From the NCBI GenBank assembly GCA_007026445.1, contig VDMD01000073.1:1-64000 (forward strand): a DNA stretch of 64,000 nucleotides. The letters are read 5' to 3'. Origin of the DNA: Schizophyllum amplum (taxonomy: Eukaryota > Basidiomycota > Agaricomycetes > Agaricales > Schizophyllaceae). The translations under genes were made by a program, and so were the position numbers. Position 1 is the first letter of the stretch, and each line of letters begins with the position of its first letter. Positions 34,151-45,692 of the stretch are shown here, one piece after another. Below the pieces are notes generated by a model. The model had not been told where the DNA came from, searched no databases, and worked only from the letters and a program-made list of their open reading frames with translations.

Positions 34151-35403
34151 GCAGATGACGACGGGGACTCGGACGACGCCGGCGCTGGGCTGAAGTTGTG
34201 CTTGGCCGCATCAACTTACATTGACCCGCCTCGCGCGCCGTTGCTGTCGTCATCTGCTCCCTGCGACCGTCGCGTGATTCGGTGAGCAGGGTCCTCACTA
34301 CATCATGTGTAACACGACGCTGACCTTACGGTCTCGCAGCGAGACGCCCCGACATCAGATTAAGTGAGGCGCAAGTCGAACTTGAGCGCGGCAGGTGGAC
34401 GCGACAGTCGGGTGAGTACAGCGCGGCAATGAGACGCGTGAACGTTGTCGCTGACTACGCTGCCAGGTCATATAAGCGCCTCGGGCTCTCGTTGTCGTAG
34501 GTCGACGTCGCCCGCCTTCGTCCCCGGCGTCCCTTGCTCCCGTGACCCGTCACCGAGGACTTCCCGCGGTGGCATCCCGCCTCATTTCTCGCCGTCTACC
34601 GCGCTCGAATAGCGCCATCTGCTGGTCCGAACGAAGGAATTTTGGTGCCTCCCTGTCGGCAAGCGAGGGAGTGAGGGCGTCCGCACTACAGGTGAGGCGC
34701 ATCCCGCTGACTCACCCGTCAGAGGACGCCCCAACGCGATGTCTAGGACAAGCGAGACGCTAAAGATGCCATCAGGTACTCGCGCACACACTGTCAAGGT
34801 GTCCACAAGCCAACCCGGCCGACAGTCACTCGCGCCCTAGAGGCTGCGCGCGTCGTCCGCGTCGTTCTGCGCTTCATGGAGAGCGACTCGGTGACGAGTT
34901 ACGAGGCATATAGAATGAAGACGCCGGGTCTCATTTCGCAACTGAACGGCATATTTACGTATCTGGAGTAGCTTTAGCGGCAGTTGGGTACTTTGTAAGT
35001 AGGTTTGTCGTATATCAATGCATTTCGTACCTTGTTCCCGCGGCCCCTCACGTCTGAGATGAGTGAAGAAAGGCAGCGAGCACATACCGCTTGGTCTCCC
35101 GCAGCCTCGGACGTTCATGGCATACCGCTAAGTGAGCCCGAAGTTGTCGAAGCGAGTGCGTGCCGTACGTCGCACAACGCTCGCCATACCCCCATCCCCC
35201 GTCCCTTATTGGTTCGTGTCCTCTGTCTCATGTCGTTGCACTCAAATACCATACTCTCGTGCACTCACGCTCATTTACTCGTTCACTCGATTACTTATTG
35301 CTTGTTCTCTTGCACTCGCGCGCATCACTGCGGAAATGAATGCATTGCTTTACTAGCAACAAGGATGCATTGAGTCTCGCGAGTAAGACGAGGTGCCTAC
35401 GCA
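34151..35403. other. No supportable gene
   Basis: Several donor- and acceptor-like sites (34280-34520) and short frames on both strands, none with a recognisable product. A CACTCRYTCAYTT-type run lies near 35260-35310. Confidence 0.3.
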
Positions 35404-35884
35404 TCAAGACTTGCCAGCTCCGTCTTCAGCGCGCCACCCCCTTGAATCGCCCCGCTTCGCCGTCTCCTTCGGCCCCTCCACAGTCTTGAGCTGTAAACGA
35501 GGTCAGTCACTGCACAATACACAAACACCAACACACCTTCTCCGTCAGATCCCGGACCTCGTTCACGACCGGGTCCAACGAAAGGTACGCGCGCAGCGCC
35601 ACAGGCGTCGCCGGGCCGCTCGTTGTGTTGCCGTTCGTCGAGCTGCGGTTCGCCCGCGGCCTCGGGCACCCTTCCATACCGCCGCGCGAGTCCCGCGCCG
35701 ACCCTTGTTCGGCGTCGTTGCGCCGCTCGCATCGCCCTCCTCGCCGCCCTTCTTTGCCTGGTGTCTCTTCGTATCCTCGAGGGCCGGGCTCGGCTGTTGT
35801 TCGGCGGCGACGCGCCCAGGACGTGGGACCGTGCGGATCCGGAGTGCATGTATCCGGCGGCGAATGCGTACTGTTAGTGGGCAT
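35404..35884 (-). CDS. Small two-exon gene, 144 residues, unknown function
   Basis: The minus-strand ATG at 35884 opens MPTNSTHSPPDTCTPDPHG. Exon 1 (35537-35884, 116 codons) is Pro/Arg/Gly-rich and disordered-looking, then becomes helical at VVNEVRDLTEK. A consensus intron (35491-35536, GTGTGT, GTGACTGAC, TTTACAG, 46 nt) joins in phase to exon 2 (35404-35490), LKTVEGPKETAKRGDSRGW, ending GAGKS-stop. The helix continues across the splice, which supports it. It resembles no family I can name. Overlapping frames on the plus strand are shadows. Confidence 0.45.
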
Positions 35885-35962
35885 GCGCGTTGCGCGGTCC
35901 TTGTCCTCGCGCTTACTTAAAGATATTGAGCGCGGCGAGCGTCGGGCAGCCGGTAGGCGACC

Positions 35963-36541
35963 TTACTGACGCGGGCAGCACGGCAGCGGCCACCTGCAAC
36001 ACGGATGGCGAGGGTGCTGAAACATGCGGGATCTGCGCAGGGAAGGCCGGGACGTTTTCGGTGCGGGCAGGGCAACAGACGGCCTGGCAGAGCTCTCCGT
36101 ACGCTGAGCGTGTGTGAGCGGGCCAGTGTAGTGCCAGATTATGATGCTGTCGTCAATGCACAGGAGAGGGGGAGCGCTGCAGTGTAGAGGAAGCGGCCGG
36201 GCGTCGATGGTGGTCATCTGGTTGAGCATGCACCGGTCGACGGCGAGCCGGCCTGAGGGTTGCGTCCCCTAGGTAAACATCAGCAGAAGGGTATAAGGGA
36301 GCGTAGTGACGCACCTGAAATATCCCCGACGCCTGCCGTGCTCGTGCTGGATGGAGGTAAGCAGCTGGTATTTAGGGGAATGTAGCGACGCACCTATGGC
36401 GTCCTCTGGCACAATCCTCTTGATGCGTGCCGAGGACGTCCTAATTGAAGAAGGTAAGCAGTGGCATGAGGATAGATGCAGCGAGACGCACCTGCAACGC
36501 GCGCCGCTTGCCTTGTCGCCGCGTCTGTAATCTTCTTGCAA
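35963..36541 (-). CDS. Uncertain spliced minus-strand unit with small exons
   Basis: Three similar introns, 36441-36491, 36347-36393 and 36269-36314, all begin GTGCGTC and carry TGCTTAC or GCTGATG branch sites. Splicing gives an open frame: DYRRGDKASGARCR, then TSSARIKRIVPEDAI, then ARQASGIFQ, then GTQPSGRLAVDRCMLNQM, to a stop at 35963. The 47 and 32 nt exons are short. The intron similarity suggests they spread by duplication. The product is unknown and no 5' start was defined. Confidence 0.3.
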
Positions 36542-37427
36542 AGTGGGGATGGTGCAGGAGGCGGCGTGTCCTTGTGCGATCGGCGTTGTGTAGTGTTCCC
36601 TGACGTCTTGAAAATGTCAAGGAAGCGGTTTAAGTGGCCTGCAAATTCGGGGTAAATCACTTATGCCTAAGAAGAAGGTCGAAACATACTTACATCAGCG
36701 GTTCAGCATTACTCGCGCTGGCGGACGCGTGCGCGCATGCCTCCAGCAAGTACGCAGCATCATGTACATCATCTTTAGAGTTGGTATGAGGAAACTCGTG
36801 GCATGGACAAACAAGGCTCACTTTGAGATGTCACGACAAAGTTTCCTAGGACGGACGTGTGTGCGCCTCCAGGCGCTCGGAGCGTGCTAACTCGTACAAA
36901 GGATGCCGTCCAACCGTCTTGTATGTTCTATAGACATCCGCGGGCACGTAGGGAGCAATGAGACCTCTATGTAAACGTCAGTGCGTTAACAAAGGTGACG
37001 ACGAGAAATGATATTTGACTAGGTGGGGGACACGCTGCTCCTGTTGAGGCCGACTCCGCGAGTTCCCGGTTCAATGAGAGCTCAAAGCGGGTCGCCCTCG
37101 ACGAGGAGCATGGTGCCAGGGGAATGGGACTGCTGCGGCCGCCTGAACGCACCTGCCGAGCGACTGGACGCCTGTAATCCACAGGACTGCGTGAGAGTCA
37201 GCAGGCTGCGAATTGACGTGCATGTATTATACCAAATAGCATATCCACGGTGAGTAGGAATCGTGGTACAGTTAGCGTTGATAAGGTAGCAAAAGACGCG
37301 GGCCGAATAAACAAAAGAACGTCGAAAAGGTATTCAAGGGAGAGTGAAAGATGCTTCATGTGGTCATAACTTATATATGCAGCGAGCATAGATAGATGCC
37401 CCAGGGTATGCAGAGGCCACAGGCCCC
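36542..37427 (-). pseudogene. Stray family B cassettes
   Basis: On the minus strand near 36780-36690 an exon reads DDVHDAAYLLEACAHAS and ends at a GTAAGT donor. Near 36900-36850 another reads ARSERLEAHTRPS. Both match the B cassette theme (compare DDVSGDVLHDLELPEAC at 11.5 kb). No intact gene is present. The rest up to 37427 holds nothing I can support. Confidence 0.35.
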
Positions 37428-39805
37428 TCATGCTCTGCCAAGCGTCTGGCAGAGATACTTGTCCAAGTACTGTACAAACAGTGAGCCCAGACCAAACACG
37501 TCAAACAAACAAAACCAGCCCACCTTATCCACGTCCTCCAACTCCTTGAACGTCGGCGCGTAGATATCCCGCACATCCGGATGCAGCGCCGCCGCGTCCA
37601 TAGGCCGCCCAAACAGCATCTCGTCCACCGGGTCCAGCGGCGCAAGCGGCGCCTTGGCCTGCGTCGCGCGATACTCGATGACCGACATCATGTGCCCGAC
37701 CCCAAAGTCGTCCTTGAGCAGCACCGGGCGCCGGGCCTGCCGCGGCGTCGCCGTCATGGAGCGCAGGCGCTCGTCCATCGGCGAGTCCATGTTGATGTGC
37801 GCGTCGCGTAGCGCGAGATGTCGGACAGCACGGATGCCGCGGACGGGTTGCACCGATTTCGGGGCGCGGTTGGGGTCGTTGTTCCCGGTCTTGAGGAGGG
37901 CTTGGGGTCGTTGGCGATCGGCGTCGTCATCCGGGAGGCGCTCGATATTGGCGTCGATGACTGTGCACGCGAGGGGTCTTCGATAGTGCTGGACGTAGGC
38001 GCGTCGAATGAGTACTCCGAGGAGCCCGCTGACGTCCGCGGCTGTTGGCGCCCAACCGGCTCCTTGCCCTTCTGTATCTTTCCGATAGCGCGTTCCAGCT
38101 TCGCCATGCCTTCCTTGTTGCGCACCAGCACGCCCTCCAGGGCATCGTCCTTGCTCCCCGCGCCCGCGCCAGCACCGTGGTTGCGCCACTCCTCCGCGAC
38201 AATGTCGCTGATGTCGTACGACTCGCCGTCCTGGTCAACGTACGAGTACCGCATCTTGTCGCTCATGTCCTGCCGTGTACTCCGAATGATGGCATTGCCA
38301 GGAAGGAGAACGTCGACGCCGCGGACCGAGTTCGTCTGCGCGGACAGGATGGCGCGCTGGTTGGCGCGCTTCGCCTCGTGCTGTGCGGCGATGATCTCCG
38401 CCTTGGAGGGTCCGGATGCACCTGATGGACCAGGCTTGTGGTCGCTGCCGACGCTGGACGACAACTCGCGATACAGCTTCTGCAGGGCAATCTCGTCGAG
38501 GGCGCCCGAGATGCGGTGCTTGGCGGTGGAGTTGCGGTAGGTGACCGACCGGCGAAGGACGAAGACGGGATCATCAGGAGCGACATCGTCGACAGTGCCA
38601 AGAAGCATTGCAGAATCCATCGAGCGGCGCTTTGATTGTGAGTCGCGCTTGTCTGCGGTGCGATAGGCGGGCGGGCGGGGAAAGGCGTCGATGACTTTGC
38701 TAGATGGCGAGAGCTCCTTGTTCTCTGAGAATGTACGATTAGCAATATAACACTTGATAGAGGACATACACTTACCACTACCCCCGGTATTGACGGACAG
38801 ACCATAACGCACGCGCGCCATACTCCGCCTCTTCGTCATCTTATCCTCCACCTCATCTCCCCCGTCCACAACACCCTCCAAGATCCCAAACCGCTCCAAA
38901 CCCAGCTCGATGACCTCCGCTACCGTCACGTTCTTCGGGAATATGAACACCTTCCGGCGCATGTTCTGCGGAACGCCCGGCGAGGGCCCCGCCTGCGCGC
39001 GGTCGCGGATCGTGTTCTTGAACACGATCGCCTCCGTCTGCGGGTCGAACACCATGTCCTCGGGCAGGTCCTCCGGATAGATGACGCCCTGCAGCGGGAA
39101 GCGGAAGGATGGAGAGCTGAAGCGCTCCGGCGGCACGTTCCCGTTGTTCGTGGACACCGTGAGGTACGCGCCCCTCCCCTGTCCATTCGTGCTATCCATG
39201 CTCGCGTCCCCGTGCGACATATCCGCAATGAGCGTGTCGTCCATATCCTCCTCCCCGACCTCGCTGCTTTCCGCGCCCTCCGACCGCCTCCGGTTGAGGT
39301 AGAATTTGACCGCGCTGTCATCCGTAAAGTCGTTCATATTCAGACTCGAGATCGCCGGGTGCATCGACAGATTGCTCGCCACCGACGATATGCTTGCCAT
39401 GCTGCTCCGCTTCACCTTCGGCATCTCCAGCGCCGCCTCCACCAGGCTCTCAAACACGCCCAGCGGCGGCTCGTCCGCGCGCAGCGCCGCGCTCGCGCCG
39501 CCCTCCACCTGCTTCACCGTCAGGAAGTAGTCGCCCGCGTCGTCGCCCGCGGGCAGCCGGAAGCGCTGGATCGCCTGTCGCACGAGGTCGCCCGCCGTCG
39601 TTGACGCGTTCAGCAGCACCGTCTTGAACGTCGCCTCCGTCTCGAGGTGGTCGCCGGCAAAGATGCGGATGACGCTCAACTCGGGCACGCCCACGCCCTG
39701 GCCGTCCATCGAGCCCGGGGTGAGGATGAGCGAGCCGGGGCGCGGGCGCGAGGTCGGCGACGCGAGGCCGCTCACCGTGTCTTGTGTGAGGGGGATGGTG
39801 GACAT
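37428..39805 (-). CDS. Tandem Ras-association (RA) domain protein, with one apparent missing base
   Basis: The start is MSTIPLTQDTVSGLAS at 39805; an upstream in-frame ATG is separated by a likely 5' UTR intron (GTGCGT...CCCCAG, 39822-39871). Residues about 40-130 (VPELSVIRIFAGDHLETEAT ... FLTVKQVEGG) look like an RA ubiquitin-fold; residues about 250-420 (RRKVFIFPKNVTVAEVIELG) form a second. Introns are 38725-38775 and 37470-37523 (51 and 54 nt). At about 37804 the frame must gain one base to pass from SDISRYA to DAHINMDSPMDERL, after which it stays open to a stop at 37428 (about 757 residues). RA domains bind Ras-type GTPases, so a signalling adaptor is inferred. The shift is an assembly error or a disabling deletion. 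Confidence 0.7.
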
Positions 39806-40149
39806 ATTTGTTGGGCAATGCATCCTGGGGCGCACGTCAACGCGGGCCCGATGCGGGAAGAAGTAGCAACGCACCTGAGCGTGGCTCATACCATGCGCCC
39901 CTAGTGCGCGTCCGCGTTCACTTGCAGAGTTCATTGCGGCAACGGCGGTGAGGCAGGCTTGGTGTCCGCGGTCGTGCCGCCTCTCAAGTTCGAGCGTGCT
40001 GACAATGATCCCCGCCGCCTAGGACGTTGCTCTCGCGCTAGCTGCGAAGCGGGATGGGGTGTGCTGATTGGGCGGAGGCGTACAGAAATAGATCGTTCTG
40101 CTGCAGCGTGAGGCGACAAGGTGCAGTGCGCGGCCAATGCATCGTAGGC
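39806..40149. other. 5' region of the RA gene
   Basis: Contains the presumed 5' UTR intron and promoter. A CTGCAGCGTGAGGCGACAAGG segment at about 40100 begins the repeat F neighbourhood. No separate gene. Confidence 0.3.
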
Positions 40150-40698
40150 GGGGAAGACGCTGGGAGGACACAAGGGAACGCTGCCCTGGCGCCATCGGTT
40201 TCTGGCCGGGAACTGCCGAAATGCCATCATTTCTACGGTCAAAGCGTTCAGCGTCGACCGCCTCTGGCGCGCTGCAGTCTTCCACAAGAGATAATTTCCT
40301 GCGAAAAAAAAACAGAGCGCACTACAACATCCTTCAAAGTAATTCTATTAACTTTTTACGGAGAACGCTAAGACAGGCAGTGGTGGACTCGGCCTCGGGC
40401 CAGTCTTCCAAAAGGAGCCCAAAAATGATGGCGTTGGAAATTCTCTACGGGGTTACAAGCACGTTTCCTTTCCCCCTTCACAGAGCATTACCATCATTGA
40501 AAGCAGACACAAAAAGTACATGTACAGATAGATACAATCTCAAGGAGCACGCCGATTTATTTCTACGGGATTTTCGGAACTTTGGACGACGGAGCAGAGA
40601 AAACCGGAAAGCGCCGAAATGTGGCTGTGACGCTTGGACTTTCTGATGGTGCTTTTTTTCGCTCCTGTACAACGAAACCTGACAAGCAGGTTTCGTAA
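40150..40698 (+). repeat. Dispersed repeat F, copy 2
   Basis: Direct, diverged copy of 12235-12775, ending in a perfect 10 bp hairpin ACGAAACCTG-ACAAG-CAGGTTTCGT (40672-40696). The perfect stem here against one mismatch in copy 1 suggests this copy is closer to the original end. Confidence 0.75.
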
Positions 40699-41185
40699 TA
40701 AGGCAGGTAATTGATGTCTTGCAGGCACTGTAGGCTGACTGTAGGTAAACTCTATGTAACGTTACTAATGATTTGCTTGAATGATTGAAATTGCACGTGG
40801 CAAGGGCGCGCGACAGGCACGCGTGAAGATGATTTCCACATCCCTCCCTCACCTTCACACCCCGAAGGCCGACAAACTCAAGGTATCAGCGCATCCCCCT
40901 TTCCTCCGTCGTCTTCCAGCCCGAGAAGGGCGTCACGACTCTCTCCTCACCATCACGCGCGACACGACAGCGTGTACGTCAACGCGAGATCCCAACAGCG
41001 GTCGTCGACCAAGACGCCGCAGCGAGCGCCACGACCTTCAGGACCTCCCGAGCGACGGGTAGCTCCAACAACTGCTTTGGATCTATTCATTATAGTACAG
41101 TATCAGCGCATAGACGCATCCGCGACGTTTTTCTGCTTTCTTCCCTACGCGCGCATACACCTAGCCTTCCTCCCAGCTGTAAGCT

Positions 41186-44100
41186 ATGAAGGCCCAGGTC
41201 CGCTCCTGGCTCTCCAAGCATGGCTCGCGCAAAGCCAATAAGCACGAGTGCGTACCGTGTTCGTGTTCTCTCGCAGCATTTTGACCGACATCACATGCTT
41301 CAGTCATGCGACCACCTCGACTACACGGCGCTCTCGTGCGACCCTCAAAGAGCAATCGTCTCCCCAGCTGCCATCCGAGCTCTGGGCGCATATATTCACT
41401 TTTGCTACCGGAAGCATTACCCCGAGCAGCTGGGATGCAACGGAGGGCGAGGACGAGACCGACATCGACTTGCCCCCAAGGCCAGATCCGGAGGGGCCCA
41501 AGCTTGGAGTTCACCCCATGGAGCTGATGGACGATGAAGAGGAGGAAGCGGATGACGATTTTGGGTGCGTGTTCTCCAGTATATTGATCATCCTCGTCGC
41601 AGTCCTTTCGCGACGCGGCCCAAGACCTTGACGCGTCCTGACCAATTACCTTAGTTTTTTCGAGTCGTCCTCGCCCTACGGTCGCGACAGCGCTGCTGGC
41701 TCACGCGGCTTCCTCGCGCCCCGACCAGCTCCGCCGGATATGGCGACCAAAATGAGCTTGTCGCTGACCTCCCGGAGGTGCGTGCCTGAATTCGTGCCTG
41801 CACGCCCCGTCTCTGATTGTCTACCCAGATTCAATTATATTGCCTCCCAGCACCTGTTCCACACAATCTACATCAGCCACAAGGAACAGGCGCGCTCGCT
41901 CGCGCGTCGTCTCGAGTGCCAAGAGCCGCAGGACAACATCGGCATTCACATCCGCGTCATTCGCATCGCGCCTGTCCCTTCTACGCGCGCTCCTCCCTCA
42001 GTTGCGCGTGGTTTGGGCTCGAACAGTTCTTCTTCGTGAGCTCAAGTTATTTTCGTGCGTATCTTTGGTGCTCATCCGCTGCAGACCCAGATTCGATCCC
42101 GGGCTATATTCGAGTGGCGGCCAAACGCCGGCGCAGGGCGGTTATGACACCCCCATCCCTTCCGTCTTCGATCGCGTTGACGCCCGCGACATTCGCACGA
42201 TCCTGGGCTATGCGCTCAATCTGGAGGTGTTCGAGGATCACGCAGGTGTTCGGTACAGCCTGTTCGACGCAGATAGCCAGGTATGTGATAAAATGGGCTC
42301 CTTACCACATAATTGGCTGACGGTATACGGCTATTAGTGCACGCCGGATGCCGTCATGGACATTTTAGCGAGCCGTCAGCTGACAAGGCTGGCGTGGACC
42401 ACGTACGCGCACCCGATGCCACTAGCGCCTGCTCTTGTCAAGATGAGCACGACGCTGCGCTGGCTCGAACTCCAATGCCTGGAAAACGAAGACGCGGACG
42501 AGTTCGGTACTCCCGAGCAGGACGTGAGCGCCATGAACGGCGGCACGGAGGCGGATGCCGTATGCCTCGCTGAGCTGCAGACTCTCAAGGTGCGTGTTCT
42601 CCGAGTTCGTCGTATCTGCCCGCGCTGACGATACATTGTCTGCTAGCTCACGTTGTCGAATCCGACGCTGATGCTTCTCGCTGCTTGGCGCCTGCCGAAG
42701 TTGCGCAACCTCAGCATTTCGGCAAGCGACTTCGCGTATGCCGGTCAGGGCTTTGGTGTACGTATATTCCGTTATCAAGGACATAAGTCCTCGCTGATTT
42801 GCGAACCCAGGCTTTCTTCGAGTCTCACGGCTCTTGTATCCGGCAATTAGAACTTGGGCACAGCTCTGCGATCATCGAGGAGTACTGGCTCAGCCGTGGT
42901 CTCGAAGCTGGTGAGCTGGCATCGCGTCTCTTGTCGTTCATTGCATTGACGTATCGCAGGCGCACCTGGTGGTATCCTGCGAGGCAGGGAAGGCCTTCTG
43001 GCGGCATGGTGTCCTAACCTCAAGGAGTTCATCTGCAGCGCGGATGCCGAGTGGAACTGGCACGACCCCGACCGCATCCGGCCACACACGCTCCTGAAGT
43101 CGCACCCCACGCTGCTCTTCATCGGCGTGCGGGACATTGAAAAGCGGTTGCGGGATGACCTCGAGCTAGCGCGTGCGCGGAGGCGCGGCCGGCAAGGGCA
43201 TAATGCGCAGTACGTGGTCATTTACAGTTGCTCTGGATGAGGCTGCTCATCTTACTGTCTTCAGCTCGTACGCTGACCAGACCGGCAACGATGGCGAGGT
43301 CGTATTCTTCCGGCTCCTGGAGCAAATGCAGAGTTTGCTGCGCAGGAGCGACTTCCCGGCTGTGAAGTTCGTTTTTCTTTTCTTGGTCGTCGAGCTACCG
43401 GTGGACTTATCTGTTCCTCGCAGGTTTGTGCGTGACATGGGCTGCGGGATTTTCAGCCCACCGGCTGCGCCATCTATCCCGGAGGAGGATCTCGAGGCCG
43501 GCTTCGCGGCTATGAAGGTGAGCATTCAGAGTGTGCGAAGTCAACAAAAATTCCTTATTGTCCTTCTTACAGCGACATGTCGATACGCGAAAGCGTAGGG
43601 CCACAAAACTGCTGTCTGCCACGGCTGCGTCTCCTCGTCTTCCCCCAATTCAACGCCCCCAGTTGTTGCGAACATCGGAGCATCTCACTTCGGCTATCTC
43701 CCGCCGCCCTTCCTTGTCAGGCGTGAAGCCCAAGGTCTCCCGCTCCTCCGCATCCCAGCAGATCGAGGCGCTGACACTGGCGGCGTCATGCGTATCGTCC
43801 TCTGCGCGAGCCCCGCTTCTTGTGCACGATCGTCGCACTCCTCTGTCGCCTGCTCTTTCAGCCTCCTTCAATGGGCTGCTACCCGACGAGCCTGTCATTT
43901 CCCAGCCGGCCTACTACATGGCCAGCGCGTCGCGAACGCCGCACGCTGTGTTCATCCACCCGTCAGGCCCGGACAATGAGAAGTGCGGTGGCGACGTCAA
44001 GGGCAAGGGCAAGGCGGCTGAGCCTCCGCTTGACGCGTTCTCGCCGACGTCTGCCAGCGGGCAAGAATGGGCGGGAGGGTATGACGATGTTTGGGCGGGA

Positions 44101-44789
44101 CGTGAGGCGAGCCCTATCCGGTTCGCAGAGCAGCGTCCGAATCGCGCGGGCGACCGTGATGATGACTCGGCGTCCTCCGCGCGCGACGAGAGCCCTGTGC
44201 GCTTTGCCGACGACAGTTGCTTCAGCGTCATGCGGGAGGAACCTGCTCCCAGCTTCCTCTCCGGGGTCACCGTCACCGTTGAGCGCAAGCAGGTGGTCGA
44301 GCAGACGCTGCGGAAGTCGTTGGAGACAATTCAGCAGAAGCGGTATGAGGTCGTCCCTTGGGAGGTCGAGGAGGAGAAAAGCCGCGAGCAGGACTACGCT
44401 ATGCGAGTCGAGAGGCTTGAGGTTGTTCCCCGGGAGCGGCATGACAGCAGGGGCGTCGACGCGGGCAGGTATAGATGTTTGATTCTTTTTCAGTATGCAA
44501 TGCTGACAATGGCAACAGCGCACACGTCGTCATCGAGCACGAGTATGTGGATGACGAGTGGGACGCTCGCGGACGCCCTCGTTGGAGACGGCACGCGTCT
44601 GCTTCCGCCGTTGCTCTGCGTGGGTCATCATACACAACACTTTCCAAGGCAGACCGGAACCGCATATTCACGTTCTACCGCGCCCTGTTCCAGCGCTGCC
44701 GCGAAAATGGTGTGTGGCTGGAAGGGTGTGAGGGGGTTAACGTGACAGTCGTGCACATGCGCCGTGTGCGAGCGGGGTTGAGCCAATAG
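41186..44789 (+). CDS. F-box protein, 974 residues, 13 exons
   Basis: The F-box is at about residues 43-60 ([13 protein letters not shown]), the motif that docks Skp1 in SCF ubiquitin ligases. Introns: 41248-41303, 41565-41654, 41778-41828, 42036-42084, 42281-42337, 42590-42646, 42758-42810, 42911-42959, 43210-43264, 43367-43423, 43518-43572 and 44469-44518. All are GT-AG and all phases close (2925 nt including the stop). The middle has leucine-rich-like segments ([45 protein letters not shown]) as in basidiomycete F-box proteins. The last 390 residues are Ser/Pro-rich and charged, with [20 protein letters not shown] repeats and a conserved-looking end ([16 protein letters not shown]). Substrate unknown. 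A split into two genes near 43.6 kb cannot be excluded. Confidence 0.8.
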
Positions 44790-45692
44790 ACGCTGCCATG
44801 GTGCAGCGCGACATCCAGTGAGTGTTCATTGTTCATAGGTCATTAGCAATAACATGCGCTGACAACTGCTCAGGCGCTCCTCTCACCGTATATACTTCCC
44901 TTCATATATTCGTCGTTGCAGCTGTCTAGTTAACCGTCTACCTGTTGTCGCCCTGTTTTTGTTCTGGTGCTTTCGCAGATTGTTTATGTATCGGCTCTAA
45001 CATCTTCCTTCATCCAACCACTTATCCTTTTTCCTTTCTTGTGGGCACTCATTCCCCTCTGTGTATGTATGTGCCCCTATTTATATGCACTCCCCTTGCT
45101 GGCACTCACTTCTCTTTCACCTCACAAGGAGAAAGAGATTCTTGTTTGGGCCCTTGGATTTCTTGGATCTTGTGTCTGTAATTACTCCTACTCACATACC
45201 ATACCACACCTGTCCGTAATATATCGCTGTGTCCGCCTGTGGCATCATCACGCCGTGAACATTCCTGCTCCGTGGCGCCTTCCTTTGCGCCTTTACCTTT
45301 CCTTTCGCACCTGCGCGCCCTGTCTCTTACCCACTTTCTTGCTCCTCGAAGTTACCTTATCTCACCACGCTCCTTTACTTACTGTACCATTTCGACCGGT
45401 TGTTCACCGGGTGTGACTTGTGACACGTTTGGTCGGGTTGTTCATCAGTTCATGGGCCAGATGGGCTTGTGACAGCTGTTCAAAGGGTTCGCTAATAGTT
45501 CTTACTTTACTGGTTTCAGAGCTTACAGAATTTTGCAAAAAGCTTGTCAGGTCGCGGTTCGGAAAGAATAAAGTGACATTTGTGATTTGACGGACTTCGA
45601 CGTGAGAGAAGCGCGACTTCCTCGCCGGATAACGCCGAGCGCCTTGTTCTCGACCACCACTGTCTCCCCCGTCCCCTTGCCGGCGCGCGCCC
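44790..45692. other. Intergenic region
   Basis: T/C-rich sequence between two plus-strand genes. Open frames at 44945-45416 are pyrimidine-driven. It probably holds the 3' UTR of the F-box gene and the promoter of the next gene. Confidence 0.4.

Noticed and set aside
35963..36268. GTQPSGRLAV resembling the tryptophanyl-tRNA synthetase start motif
   Set aside because: The HxGH-type signature does not follow and the rest shows no synthetase features.
36394..36440. SSARIKRIVPED resembling a histone-fold (NC2/CBF) helix
   Set aside because: Only about 12 residues match and the next exon does not continue the fold.
41829..42084. Frameshift in the F-box gene near 41.98 kb (alternative frame [14 protein letters not shown])
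   Set aside because: A consensus 49 nt intron at 42036-42084 restores the frame without any shift.
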